Origin: Nocardia stercoris
GTDB lineage: Bacteria; Actinomycetota; Actinomycetes; Mycobacteriales; Mycobacteriaceae
DNA length: 64,000 bases
Assembly (NCBI RefSeq): GCF_003696265.1
Contig: NZ_RFFH01000003.1
Span: forward strand, 1 to 64,000
Reading direction: 5' to 3'
The notes below the pieces were generated by a model, which did not search any database, had not been told where the DNA came from, and was given only the letters and a program-made list of their open reading frames with translations. Positions 1 to 8,671 of this stretch are shown piece after piece (position 1 is the first letter of the stretch; the number at the start of each line of letters is the position of its first letter). The translations under genes and the position numbers were made by a program.

Positions 1-1
1 C

Positions 2-82
2 ACTCGCTACGACAAGCTCGCCGTTCGTTATGTGGCGACGGTCCATGTCGCTGCGATCAATCAATGGCTGCGACACGAGTGA
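2..82 (+). CDS. IS5-family transposase, C-terminal end only
   Basis: The first bases read as the last 26 codons of a transposase ending in TGA at 80-82. The peptide contains RYDKLAVRYVATVHVAAINQ, a C-terminal signature of the IS5-family DDE transposases common in actinomycetes. The rest of the gene lies left of the window, so neither the catalytic residues nor the left end of the element can be judged. The stop codon sits inside the stem of the terminator at 79-108. Confidence 0.8.
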   Translation, partial: TRYDKLAVRYVATVHVAAINQWLRHE

Positions 83-108
83 GGGCGGGCCGAACGGCCC
101 GCCCTCAC
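79..108. terminator. Perfect hairpin terminator after transposase
   Basis: A 13-bp perfect inverted repeat (GTGAGGGCGGGCC at 79-91 and its complement at 96-108) surrounds a GAAC loop. It overlaps the transposase stop codon. There is no clear T-run, as is usual for actinobacterial terminators. It may also belong to the end of the insertion sequence. Confidence 0.75.
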
Positions 109-184
109 CACTTCGAAACACTGCCTAAGCGTCTGTCAGCGTACCGACCGGATCGCTGGTTGTCGTCGACGCGATGTGGGGTTT

Positions 185-309
185 CCATTGGTTGACCAGA
201 CCGACCGGACGAACAGTGGGCCGCCGAATTCCTTCTCGAGCACCTGGACCTGGCGGCTGAGCACCGGCTGAGCGATGTGCAGCACAGCGGCGGCCCGGGT
301 GAATTTGCC
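185..309 (-). pseudogene. LysR-type regulator, helix-turn-helix remnant
   Basis: On the minus strand this stretch encodes [20 protein letters not shown] followed by [15 protein letters not shown], the classic LysR winged-helix DNA-binding segment. The frame has no start upstream and is lost after about 40 residues, and no effector-binding domain follows. It is a relic of a regulator, probably removed by the rearrangement that brought in the adjacent insertion sequence. The segment 310-548 between it and the next recognisable signal holds no gene I can support. Confidence 0.7.
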
Positions 310-548
310 TGAGTTCGACGGTGAACGCTACCGGAGGATGGAGTCGATTCGGGCGGCCCGGAACACGCCGCGCGATCCTCGGCTGGGTCGTCCGGCAGTA
401 CCGTCGCATGGGCCGACTCGTGCTCGGTCCGGACGTGGAAGGAGCCACCGCGCAGCTTCGCGCGATCCTGCCCGAAGACCGTTTCACCGAACTAACCGAC
501 GACTGTGCAGCACTCGACTTCGCCCAGCTCTCGCCGACGATGGCCCGC

Positions 549-602
549 ACCGCTGACACGGCGCTGACGTGCCAGCGGCGACGGCGGTTCAGTATCCAGC
601 GG
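549..602. promoter_or_regulatory. Degenerate copy of the repeated dyad motif
   Basis: The sequence has CCGCTGACACGGCGCTG at its left and CGGTTCAGTATCCAGCGG at its right. These are recognisable, imperfect versions of the dyad found upstream of the two aldehyde dehydrogenases (16722-16764 and 22212-22242). Here it overlaps the 3' end of the 589-1242 gene and has no obvious target gene. With the LysR relic to its left, it may be the leftover control region of a lost gene. Confidence 0.4.
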
Positions 603-1242
603 TGAAACGAGTGCGGTGGTGCTTCGGGAGTTCGGCCTCGTCGAGCAGCACAACGGCGAGGTCCTCCATCGAGATGGACGAGTTGCCGTCCTCATCGACA
701 ATGAGCTCATCGGTGCCGAGACGATAAGCGCCGGTGCGCCGTCCGGGCTCGAGCACGGCCGATGGGCTGAGGTATGCCCAGTCCACTGGCCCATCGTTCG
801 CCTGCGCGGCCGCGGCGCGGAACACCTCGAGTTGACGGTTGCCCCCCACGGCTACCGGCAGCACCTCGACCGGGAAGTCCGGCAGCTCGATCACCGTAGT
901 GTCAGTGCCCGGCACGGTAAGGCTCCCTGATCCTCCGACCACCAGTAGCCGGGTTCCCGTGTGCGCCAGCCCTTCCAGCACAGCCGCAGCCACCTCCGCA
1001 AGCTCCTGCTCACGCCCAGGGACCGGGCGAGTCGCGCTGATCACCAGATCACTGCCGGCGCTCAGCTCTGCAACTTGCTCAGGATCGGACACGTCCCCAG
1101 CCCGCACCTCCACGCCCGCAGGCAATCCACCCAGCCGCGCCGCGTTGCGAGCCACTGCCCGCACCTGATGCCCACGGCTCACGGCTTCCTGGACGACCCT
1201 GCTACCGACCGCACCCGATGCTCCGAAAACAGTGATGTGCAT
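589..1242 (-). CDS. NAD(P)-binding oxidoreductase (NmrA/atypical SDR)
   Basis: A 217-residue single-domain protein. Its N-terminus HITVFGASGAVGSRVVQEAV carries the GxxGxxG dinucleotide-binding loop of atypical short-chain dehydrogenases (NAD(P)H-binding or NmrA-like family). No Tyr-x3-Lys active site is evident, as in the sensor-like or flavin-reductase-like members. The start ATG at 1242 has an AGGAG ribosome site about 9 bases upstream. Members of this family reduce small carbonyl substrates or sense the NADPH/NADP ratio, and the substrate cannot be told here. It precedes the EamA exporter gene on the same strand with a 59-bp gap on its upstream side. Confidence 0.85.
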   Translation of the reverse strand: MHITVFGASGAVGSRVVQEAVSRGHQVRAVARNAARLGGLPAGVEVRAGDVSDPEQVAELSAGSDLVISATRPVPGREQELAEVAAAVLEGLAHTGTRLLVVGGSGSLTVPGTDTTVIELPDFPVEVLPVAVGGNRQLEVFRAAAAQANDGPVDWAYLSPSAVLEPGRRTGAYRLGTDELIVDEDGNSSISMEDLAVVLLDEAELPKHHRTRFTAGY

Positions 1243-1301
1243 GTTATTTCGTCTCCTGTCAATGGTTTCTGATTGCCGACTGCCGTTGTCTCAGTGGCGG
1301 G

Positions 1302-2216
1302 TCAGGCTGTGGCGCTGGTGAGTTCGGCGCGCTGCGGGGCGGGAGCTGTCGCGGTCTGGCCGAGCAGGGTTCCGCCGAGGGCGATGATCATGCCGAGTAC
1401 CTGAAGTGGCGTGAGCGATTGGCCGAGCGCGATCCATCCGATGACGGCGGCCGACAGTGGGCTGAGCAGTCCGAGGTAGGCGATCGAGGTGGCGTTCGCC
1501 CGGGCGAGTCCGCGGAACCAGAGGGCGTAGGCGGCGGCGGTCCCGATCAGCCCGAGGTACAGGTACCCGCCGATGGCCTTGGAGTCCAGCGCGGGCGGCG
1601 AACCCTCGACGAGCAGAGCGAGTGGAAGCAGCAGCAGGCCGCCGGCGGTGAGTTGCCAGCCTGCCATGGTGATCGGACCGACATCTTCCGGCCGCCCCCA
1701 GCGCTTGGTCATCACGGTCCCGGAGGCCATCGAGGCTGCGCCGGCCAGGCCTGCGATCACGCCGAGGGTGTCGAGCGTGGCGGAGGCCCGTAGCACCACG
1801 AGCGCGACGCCGAACAGCCCGATCACACCCGCGAGTACTTTCCGCGTGGTGAGCCGTTCGTTCAATACCACCGTGGCCAGTGCGAGCGCAATCAGGGGCG
1901 CTGCGGCCCCCAGCACCGCCGCCACCCCGCCCGGCAGCCGGTACGCGGCGAGGAACAGCAGGGGGAAGAAGGCGCCGATATTCAGTAGGCCCAGCATTCC
2001 CGCCTTCCAAATCCACTGCCCCTGAGGCAGTTTCCGTGTGATCGCCAGCAGTAACAGGCCGACGGGCAGTGCTCGCATGAGCGCCGTGAACAGTGGCCGA
2101 TCCGGCGGCAGGAATTCGGTGGTGACGGCGTAGGTGGATCCCCAGACCATCGGCGTGAGGCCGGTGAGCGCCAATGTCCCAGCAGACGAGGCGGATCCGG
2201 TACGGCGGGTATTCAA
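1302..2216 (-). CDS. EamA/DMT-family transporter
   Basis: A 304-residue integral membrane protein of the drug/metabolite transporter superfamily. It has about ten hydrophobic helices in two EamA repeats, with phrases such as TPMVWGSTYAVTTEFLPP in the first repeat and AYALWFRGLARANATSIAYL in the second. These proteins export amino acids, bases or small drugs across the cytoplasmic membrane. I place the start at TTG 2216 because an AAGGAG box lies 7 bases upstream. A longer reading frame continues to 2882 but runs through the next gene and has no transporter-like sequence there. The substrate is not determinable. Confidence 0.85.
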   Translation of the reverse strand: MNTRRTGSASSAGTLALTGLTPMVWGSTYAVTTEFLPPDRPLFTALMRALPVGLLLLAITRKLPQGQWIWKAGMLGLLNIGAFFPLLFLAAYRLPGGVAAVLGAAAPLIALALATVVLNERLTTRKVLAGVIGLFGVALVVLRASATLDTLGVIAGLAGAASMASGTVMTKRWGRPEDVGPITMAGWQLTAGGLLLLPLALLVEGSPPALDSKAIGGYLYLGLIGTAAAYALWFRGLARANATSIAYLGLLSPLSAAVIGWIALGQSLTPLQVLGMIIALGGTLLGQTATAPAPQRAELTSATA

Positions 2217-2239
2217 TCGTTCGCTCCTTGTTCCTGCCG

Positions 2240-2641
2240 CTACTGGGCGAAGCAGGCGCTGCCGAGGTTGAGCCCGGTGCTGTCGACCTGCACGGTGGTA
2301 CTCACAGGCGCCTGGTCGGCGACCGTGAACAGGGCCGTGATGACGTGGGTTCCAGTGGTGGACGGGGTCCAGGCGAGCGACGCGGTGTTGCCGGAGACCT
2401 GGAGGTTCTGGTTGCCGCGAATCGGATAGTCGTTGTCGAGGAAAGTGATTCGGTAGGCGTCCGCGTCCACGGTGGCGGAGACCTGATAGGTGCACCCGGT
2501 GCCGAAGCCGCCGCCCAGACCGGGGGTGACGGTGACCGCGGTGATGGTGTGTGCCGTGGCCTGCGGTGCGGCGACGGCCGATCCGGCTGTGACAGCGGCG
2601 AGGACAGCGACCGGGGCGAGACGGTACGCGGCATTCGACAT
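2240..2641 (-). CDS. Secreted protein of unknown function
   Basis: A 133-residue protein starting at ATG 2641 behind an AAGGAG box. Residues 1-30 are a Sec signal peptide (SNAAYRLAPVAVLAAVTAGS, then an Ala-rich cleavage region AVAAPQATA). The mature part is about 105 residues, rich in Thr, Ser and Val, with one Cys near the start (FGTGCTYQVSA) and one near the end (SACFAQ) that could form a disulfide, and it looks like a small beta-sandwich (ITALFTVADQAPVSTTVQVD). I know similar small exported proteins from Nocardia and Rhodococcus only as hypothetical. It lies just upstream of the EamA gene on the same strand. Confidence 0.75.
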   Translation of the reverse strand: MSNAAYRLAPVAVLAAVTAGSAVAAPQATAHTITAVTVTPGLGGGFGTGCTYQVSATVDADAYRITFLDNDYPIRGNQNLQVSGNTASLAWTPSTTGTHVITALFTVADQAPVSTTVQVDSTGLNLGSACFAQ

Positions 2642-2823
2642 GAACGACTCCTTCAGTTGACGCGGACTTCGGTGCGATAGAACAGTTTTCGTACAGCCGG
2701 ACGGCCGCTGACATAACGCCTCGAATACTGTCCGACGACGCTGACATGACGCTGGCAGCACCTGACAGTGGGGTCTCGACGCGCGCACCACCCGGACGTT
2801 CGTGTTCGGGCCGCGCAGAGGGA

Positions 2824-3600
2824 TCAGAATTCGGCTCCGTCGACATACAGCGTCTGGCCGGAGATCCACCGTGCGTCCGCACTGATCAGCCAGCCGATCA
2901 GTGCGGCGACATCATCGGCTGTCGCCAAGCGGTTGCGCGGGTTGCGCAGCGCCGCTTCCACGAGCGCGCCCGGAGACTTCGCCGCCCGGAAGAAGCTGTT
3001 GTCGACCGGACTCGGAGCGATCGCGTTGACAGTGATACCACGGTGCCCCAGTTCCCGGGCCACCGCTGCCACCAGGTGTTCGACCGCGGCCTTCGACCCG
3101 GTGTACAGGCCGTAGGCGGGAGCCGGGCGAGCGGTCAGCGCGCTGGACAGGACGATGTAGCGGCCGTCGTCCTGAATGTGCCGGCCCGTCGCCCGCAGCG
3201 TGTGGAACACGCTGCGAAAGTTCGAGTTCACCAGATGGTCGAAGTCGTCGTCGGTACATTCCGCGATGGTCTTCTCGAGGACCGCGCCGGGGGTGTGGAC
3301 GACGATATCGAGTCGGCGGTGGCGTTCGATGACGCCCTCGAACAGGATCGTGACGTCCGCGGCGACCCGGGCATCCGAACGGACCGCCTCGACACTCGTC
3401 CGGTGCTCGCTCAGCTCTGCCAACAGGCGGTCCGCAGCCGTGTCGTCATGGGCATAGCTCACCACCGTGGTCGCACCGCGTGCGGCGATCAACCGAGCGA
3501 ACGCCGCACCCTGATTGCGGCTACCGCCCACGACCACGGCAACCTTGCCGTGCAGGTCACGTACCGGCCCCGTCGTGAGCTCCACAACCAGCTCCTCCAC
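2824..3600 (-). CDS. Short-chain dehydrogenase/reductase (classical SDR)
   Basis: A 258-residue classical SDR. The nucleotide-binding loop is VVGGSRNQGAAFARL (about residues 23-37). The active site has Ser in VLSSALTA and Tyr/Lys in YGLYTGSKAA, and the C-terminus carries the typical WISGQTLYVDGAEF. The glycine loop is GGSRNQG instead of the usual TGxxxGxG, which is tolerated in the family. The enzyme probably oxidises or reduces a hydroxy/keto group with NAD(P)(H). It follows the LysR gene by 30 bp on the same strand and is likely co-transcribed with it. Confidence 0.85.
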   Translation of the reverse strand: MEELVVELTTGPVRDLHGKVAVVVGGSRNQGAAFARLIAARGATTVVSYAHDDTAADRLLAELSEHRTSVEAVRSDARVAADVTILFEGVIERHRRLDIVVHTPGAVLEKTIAECTDDDFDHLVNSNFRSVFHTLRATGRHIQDDGRYIVLSSALTARPAPAYGLYTGSKAAVEHLVAAVARELGHRGITVNAIAPSPVDNSFFRAAKSPGALVEAALRNPRNRLATADDVAALIGWLISADARWISGQTLYVDGAEF

Positions 3601-3630
3601 AGCGATCGGCCTCGAATATTGCTGTTTCGA

Positions 3631-4617
3631 TCATGCTGTGCCGCTGTCGAACGCTGAAACAACACTTCGAGGCGTCGCCACAAGCCCGGCTTGTGCCGGC
3701 ACGTCGTCGCCGGTCGCGCCGCTCCATCCGGTGATGGAACGAACCTCGGTGATCAGCCGGGTGACGAGGTCCTTGGGTGCACTGGGCAGCCAGACGACAG
3801 CCAAATCGCTGGGCTCGGCGTCGACCACCGGAATCCAGCGCACACCTGGCGTGGCGGCCCAGTCGCCGACCGGTCGCGGTGCCAGCCACACGCCCCGGCC
3901 GCGGGCGACCATCATGAGGGCCTCTGCGATCTCGGCGGTCTCCGGCCCTCGCACCGCGTGCTGTCCGCCCGGCCGCGGCTCGGCCAGCCAATGGCGAACC
4001 GCCGCGTCGGACAGCAGTACATTCGGCTGCACCACCGGATCGTCGGCGAGTTCGGCAAGACCGACCGACTCCCGGTCCGCCAGTGGGTGATTCGCGCACA
4101 CGGCGACCGCCCGCTCGTCCCGGCGGATTTCCGCGTGGTGGAGCCGGTCGTCGCCGACCGGCAGCCACATGAACGCGGCGTCGGCGGCGCCGCGCAGCAA
4201 CAGCTCCATTTCCGCGGGTTGCGTTGTGACGGTGACGAGTTCGACGTCGATTCCGGGCACCGCGCGTTCCATCGCCTCGGCGATGGACGTCGCGAACAGG
4301 GTCGTCGAGTAGGGGCAGCACGCCAGGCGGAGGGTTCCTTCCTGCCGCCTGGCAACGGCCTGCACCCGCAGGGCCAGTGCTTCGAGATCGGTCAGGACTT
4401 CCGCTCCGCCGCGCGCGAATTCGTCACCCGCGGCGGTGAGCACGACACCGCGTGAGGTGCGCACCAACAGAGCGACGCCGAGCGTGCGCTCCAACTGCTG
4501 AATATGCAGGGACACGGCCTGCTGAGTCAGGTGCAGTTGCCCGGCCGCTCTGGTGATGTTGCCTGCTTCGGCCACGGCTACGAACGAGCGGACGTGTTGG
4601 GTATCGAGAACAGCCAC
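3631..4617 (-). CDS. LysR-family transcriptional regulator
   Basis: A 328-residue protein with an N-terminal winged helix (FVAVAEAGNITRAAGQLHLT, then QQAVSLHIQQLERTLGVALL) and a C-terminal periplasmic-binding-like effector domain from about residue 90. The start is set at GTG 4617 so that the protein opens directly into the LysR fold. The frame stays open to 4704 without a useful start signal. It probably controls the SDR gene 30 bp downstream and itself, and the inducer is unknown. The divergent neighbour is the SARP-like gene at 4892, leaving a 274-bp shared upstream region. Confidence 0.87.
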   Translation of the reverse strand: MAVLDTQHVRSFVAVAEAGNITRAAGQLHLTQQAVSLHIQQLERTLGVALLVRTSRGVVLTAAGDEFARGGAEVLTDLEALALRVQAVARRQEGTLRLACCPYSTTLFATSIAEAMERAVPGIDVELVTVTTQPAEMELLLRGAADAAFMWLPVGDDRLHHAEIRRDERAVAVCANHPLADRESVGLAELADDPVVQPNVLLSDAAVRHWLAEPRPGGQHAVRGPETAEIAEALMMVARGRGVWLAPRPVGDWAATPGVRWIPVVDAEPSDLAVVWLPSAPKDLVTRLITEVRSITGWSGATGDDVPAQAGLVATPRSVVSAFDSGTA

Positions 4618-4891
4618 ACGCCACTGTAAATCGGCAAGCGTGGCACGTCCACGTGTGCCGGAAGGGTCCCGACCTGGTGGCCACGGCGGCCGGGCACGCC
4701 ACAAGGCCGCGTTGTGGCATGGCGGGCAGTGATTGTTTCACATTGCTCTGCAAGTGATTTGAGATTGGAAATGAACACCGGAACGTAATCGGGAGACGCA
4801 GACTCCAGCGGCCGAACAGGCTCGAACGCGCCGCCGGCGCGGCGCGCGTCCTCATTCGGTCGTTGGCGATCGGGAACGGAAGGGGCACGGC

Positions 4892-7450
4892 GTGATCCGG
4901 GTCAAACTGCTGGGCGCGGTGGAGGTTACCGACGGCAAAGGTTCGGTTACCGCCGTGCGGGGCAGTCGGCTGGCCGCATTGCTGGCCGCGCTCGCGCTCG
5001 AGGCCGGGGAGATGGTGCCGGTCTCGCGACTGGTCGATGCGGTATGGGGGGAGGAGATTCCCGTCTCCCCGGAGAATTCGCTGCACACCCTGGTGAAGAG
5101 GCTGCGGGCAATCACCGGTCGCGATGCCGTCGACTGGGTGGGGTCGGGGTACGTCCTGGCGGTCGAGCCCGAGGCGGTCGATGCGATCCGGTTCGTGCGG
5201 TTGCTCGATGCGGGGCGCCGGGCGCTGGCGGAGGGCCGACCGGACGATGCCGTGGCGGTGCTGGACCGGATGCTCGAGTTGTGGGACGGGCCGGCGCTGT
5301 GCGATGTCGCGCCGACCGACGCGCTGCGCGCTGCGGCCGAAGCGATCGTCGAGCAGCGGCTGACGGCCATCGAACTGCACGCCGACGCCTGCCTCGAACT
5401 CGGGCGGGCCGCGGAGGTGGTGCGGGGTCTGGCGGCCGAGACGGCCGCGCACCCGTTTCGAGAGTCGCTGGCGGCTCGCCTGGTGACCGCGCTGGGCGCG
5501 GCCGGGCGCGCCTCCGATGCGTTGCGGGCGTTTCGTCGCATCGAGCGGATGCTGCGCACCGAGCGCGGCGTCGAGCCGTCGGCGATCCTGCGCCGCGCGG
5601 TCGCGCAACTCGACCCGCCGTCCCACCCGCTGCCGCTCGCCCGGCCTACCCAGGCACCGCCGCAGCGGCTGACCAGCTTCGTCGGCCACGGCGCGGAACT
5701 CTGCGAGGTCGCGGCGCTGCTCGGGCGGCACCGGCTGGTGACGCTGGTCGGGCCGGGAGGTATCGGAAAGACAAGGCTCGCTACCGAATTGGTGCTCGCG
5801 CAGGGTGAACAGTGGACGGACGGATATGGTTTCGCGGAACTGTCGGCGGTCGCGCCGGATCATTCGAGCGCCTCGGCCCGCAAGGCCGTCGCGGCAGCGG
5901 TCTTCGCCGCCGTCGCACCGGGGGTGAACCTCGAGGAACCTGGCGGGGACTGGACGGATGTGCTGGTGCGAGCGCTGGGGCGGAAACGGATGCTGCTCAT
6001 CCTGGACAACTGCGAGCATGTGATCACCGCGGTGGCCGATCTGGCGGTCAGCCTGTTGTCGCGGCTTCCGCTACTGAGGATCCTCGCGACCAGTCGTCGA
6101 CTGCTGGCGGTGGATTGCGAGCAGCTCTACCCGCTGCGAGCCCTGCCGGTGCCCGCGCCGGAGACGAGCATCGAGGGGGCCGCCACCAGCGCCGCCGTTC
6201 GGCTGTTCCTGGATCGCGCGACCGCGACGCGGCCGGATTTCGAACTGTCGGAGGACAATTGCCGCGCGGTCACGGCCATCGTGCGCAGCCTCGACGGGGT
6301 GCCGCTCGCGCTCGAGCTCGCCGCGGCGCAGCTGCACGGCTTGTCGCCGCAGGTGCTGGCCGACCGGATCGATGATCGTTTCAGCCTGCTGGCCAACGGA
6401 TCCCGCCAGGCGGCGGCTCGGCATCGGTCCCTGCGGGCGATGGTCGCCTGGAGCTGGGATCTGCTCCCCGCCGCGGAAGCCGAATTAGCGCGCCGCCTTT
6501 CGGTTTTCGCCGGTGGTGGGACCCTGGAGGCAGTCACAGAGGTGTGCGGAGCCGACGGGGACGACCGAGAGACCGTCGCTGACCGGCTGGCCGAACTGGT
6601 CGCCGTGTCATTGGTGGAATTCGACGGCCACCGCTACCGGATGCTCGACACCATTCGCGCCTACGCGGCCGAGGAACTGGCGCGGACGGGCGAGAGGGCG
6701 AGGTGGGAACGCGCGCACGCCGCGTGGTTCGTCGACTTCTGCGAGGTCGGCGCGCGCACACTGCGGGGACCCGCGCAACGCGAATGGATGCGTCGATCCG
6801 CCGCCGAACACGGCAATTATGAAGCGGCCCTGGCCTGGTCGATCCGGAATCGGGAGCCGGAAGTCGCGGTGCGGCTGTTCGGTGTGCTGGCCTGGTACTG
6901 GCTGCTGCGCGGCCGGCGTACTCACATGTCGGCTTGGCGGTCGCAGGTGCTCGAGGTCACCGGTGCCCGGATACCGCCCGGCGGTACGGGAGTGTTTCTG
7001 ATGTGCCGGTCCGGGACGATGCCAGGTCAACTGCTGGTCAGGGCCGGATCACAAGGGCCATTGCATGTGCTTGACCTCGAAGAACTCCCGGAACGCCTCT
7101 TCGCCGCCCTCCCGGCCGATACCGCTGAAGCCCGGCCCACCCCACGGGGCGTCCGCCCGCATTCCGGCGCCCCCGTTGATAGTGACGGTGCCGGAGCGGA
7201 TCCGGCGGCCGAAGGCGAATGCTTCGTGTCGGGCAGCACCACCCCGACGGGTGCGAAGAGTTCCTCCTGGGCGATCTCAGCCGTGTTGGCCACACCGGTC
7301 ACCAGGGTCGGCTCGAGGAAGAAGCCGTCGTCGAGGGCGGCCGGACGGCCACCGCCGACGGGAATCCGTGGATCCACACTGCGCCGGCATGCTGACGCCG
7401 TGCGCGACGCAATCGTGAAGACCATCAACCGCCGCGAAGTGACACGCTGA
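4892..7450 (+). CDS. SARP/AfsR-like regulator, truncated and chimeric
   Basis: An 852-codon frame starting at GTG 4892. Residues 1-90 form an OmpR-type winged helix, about 97-240 a bacterial transcriptional activator domain (BTAD), and about 250-530 an NB-ARC ATPase with Walker A GPGGIGKTRLA (near residue 287) and Walker B MLLILDNCEHV. Up to about residue 706 it parallels the full-length paralogue at 12159-15365 almost word for word. After FLMCR (about base 7009) homology stops, and the remaining 147 residues are merely the antisense reading of the decayed aldehyde dehydrogenase at 7049-7370. It has therefore lost the roughly 360-residue TPR-like C-terminal domain. Such proteins normally activate neighbouring genes, but whether this truncated form works is unclear. 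Confidence 0.8.
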   Translation: MIRVKLLGAVEVTDGKGSVTAVRGSRLAALLAALALEAGEMVPVSRLVDAVWGEEIPVSPENSLHTLVKRLRAITGRDAVDWVGSGYVLAVEPEAVDAIRFVRLLDAGRRALAEGRPDDAVAVLDRMLELWDGPALCDVAPTDALRAAAEAIVEQRLTAIELHADACLELGRAAEVVRGLAAETAAHPFRESLAARLVTALGAAGRASDALRAFRRIERMLRTERGVEPSAILRRAVAQLDPPSHPLPLARPTQAPPQRLTSFVGHGAELCEVAALLGRHRLVTLVGPGGIGKTRLATELVLAQGEQWTDGYGFAELSAVAPDHSSASARKAVAAAVFAAVAPGVNLEEPGGDWTDVLVRALGRKRMLLILDNCEHVITAVADLAVSLLSRLPLLRILATSRRLLAVDCEQLYPLRALPVPAPETSIEGAATSAAVRLFLDRATATRPDFELSEDNCRAVTAIVRSLDGVPLALELAAAQLHGLSPQVLADRIDDRFSLLANGSRQAAARHRSLRAMVAWSWDLLPAAEAELARRLSVFAGGGTLEAVTEVCGADGDDRETVADRLAELVAVSLVEFDGHRYRMLDTIRAYAAEELARTGERARWERAHAAWFVDFCEVGARTLRGPAQREWMRRSAAEHGNYEAALAWSIRNREPEVAVRLFGVLAWYWLLRGRRTHMSAWRSQVLEVTGARIPPGGTGVFLMCRSGTMPGQLLVRAGSQGPLHVLDLEELPERLFAALPADTAEARPTPRGVRPHSGAPVDSDGAGADPAAEGECFVSGSTTPTGAKSSSWAISAVLATPVTRVGSRKKPSSRAAGRPPPTGIRGSTLRRHADAVRDAIVKTINRREVTR
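7049..7370 (-). pseudogene. Aldehyde dehydrogenase C-terminal remnant
   Basis: On the minus strand the segment encodes IPVGGGRPAALDDGFFLEPT, then LVTGVANTAEIAQEELFAPV. After a deletion of about 26 codons and a change of frame it ends as FREFFEVKHMQWPL with TGA at 7049-7051. Each piece matches the intact enzyme at 20694-22157. The N-terminal three quarters, including the catalytic cysteine, are missing. It lies tail-to-tail with a SARP-like gene exactly as the intact enzyme does at 20.7 kb. Confidence 0.85.
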
Positions 7451-7496
7451 GGACAACTGCACCGCCAGTACTTCCGGTGCCGCAAGGAGTAACGCC

Positions 7497-8315
7497 ATGG
7501 ATGCCTTCTACCTGCCCGACTCTTCGGACCCGGATTTGTTCCACCCCACCGAACTCACCCGTGGACCGTGGTCGCCGGATGCTCAGCACGGCGGTGCGCC
7601 GTCGGCACTGTTGGGGTATGTGATCGAGCAGTGCGAGCCACAGCCGGGGTGCCGGGTCGCGCGGGTCACGGTGGAGTTTCTCGGGCCGGTGCCGATCGCG
7701 CCGCTACGGGCCGAAGCACGAGTCACCCGGGCCCAGGCGCGAGTCGCCCAACCCGGGCGCGGTATCGAATTGATCGAGGCCACACTGAGTTCGGACCGAG
7801 GTCCGGTGCTGAAGGCCACCGCGTGGCGGCTTCGACCAGTCGAGCCGGAACTCGACGTACCGACCGAGATGTTGCCGACCGGCACCCCGCCCGGCCCGGC
7901 CACCGTGACGCCGAGCCCGGATCACAGCTTCCCGAGTACTCAGCCGGTCGGATTCCACACCGGGGTCGAATACCGTTTCGTCTCAGGCGCTTTCCAGGCC
8001 CCGGGCCCGGCCGTGTGCTGGATTCGCCTGCGCTACCCGATCGTGGCCGGCACCTCGCTCAGCCCGCTGCACCGTGTCCTCGCCGCCGCTGACTTCGGCA
8101 ACGGCGTCAGCTCCGTCCTGGCTTGGGGCCGATACATTTTCATCAACACCGATCTGACGGTGACCCTGCACCGCGACCCGGTCGGCGAGTGGATATGCCT
8201 GGACGCGGTCACCTACCCGGAACGCAGCGGCATCGGCATGGCCGAGTCCCGCCTCTTCGATCAGAAGGGCCCGCTCGGACGCGGCACCCAGACCCTGCTG
8301 CTCGGCACACGCTGA
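7497..8315 (+). CDS. Acyl-CoA thioesterase family protein
   Basis: A 272-residue protein with a tandem hot-dog arrangement. The N-terminal half has TRGPWSPDAQHGGAPSALLG, the typical opening of the TesB-like/4HBT_3 thioesterases. The C-terminal half has LAAADFGNGVSSVLAWGRYI and closes with a second hot-dog strand set. These cytoplasmic enzymes hydrolyse acyl-CoA thioesters. The start ATG at 7497 has an AAGGAG box 7 bases upstream. It stands alone between two decayed gene copies and its length is normal for the family, so it appears intact. Confidence 0.85.
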   Translation: MDAFYLPDSSDPDLFHPTELTRGPWSPDAQHGGAPSALLGYVIEQCEPQPGCRVARVTVEFLGPVPIAPLRAEARVTRAQARVAQPGRGIELIEATLSSDRGPVLKATAWRLRPVEPELDVPTEMLPTGTPPGPATVTPSPDHSFPSTQPVGFHTGVEYRFVSGAFQAPGPAVCWIRLRYPIVAGTSLSPLHRVLAAADFGNGVSSVLAWGRYIFINTDLTVTLHRDPVGEWICLDAVTYPERSGIGMAESRLFDQKGPLGRGTQTLLLGTR

Positions 8316-8347
8316 CACGGATCACAGTGGCGTAGCCGGCTCGGCAA

Positions 8348-8638
8348 TCATTCTCGGCAAACGGATCGCCTGTTCCGTAAGCCGAACATCGACGATTGGC
8401 CTCCGCAGACCACGATGGCGTCGAAGTTGTCGTGGTTCAGATCCGCTAATACAGCGGTATTGTCCAGCAGGGCAGCCAATTCGGGTGTGTTGATGAAGCC
8501 CATGGTGATCAGATCGTCTGCCGACCAGCGGCTCTCGTCGCGCGGGTCGGACATGGCGTCCATCTCGACTCGCCCTCCGTCGGGGCTGGCTACGTTCAGC
8601 GTCGTCGAGGTCGCCGGGTTGGCGACCACCATCAGCAC
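8348..8638 (-). pseudogene. DJ-1/PfpI-family protein, internally deleted copy
   Basis: A 96-codon frame matching the intact protein at 25838-26602 piece by piece. It has lost the first 20 or so residues with the start codon, an in-frame block of about 25 residues after TSTTLNV, and everything after QSSMFG, including the nucleophile-cysteine segment. The C-terminal 13 residues are out-of-frame sequence. It cannot make a working PfpI fold. It keeps the same order and strand relative to the YciI gene as the intact pair, so it is a decayed duplicate of that cassette. Confidence 0.85.
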
Positions 8639-8671
8639 TCGCGGACGCTGGGCACGGGTGACATCTGAGGC

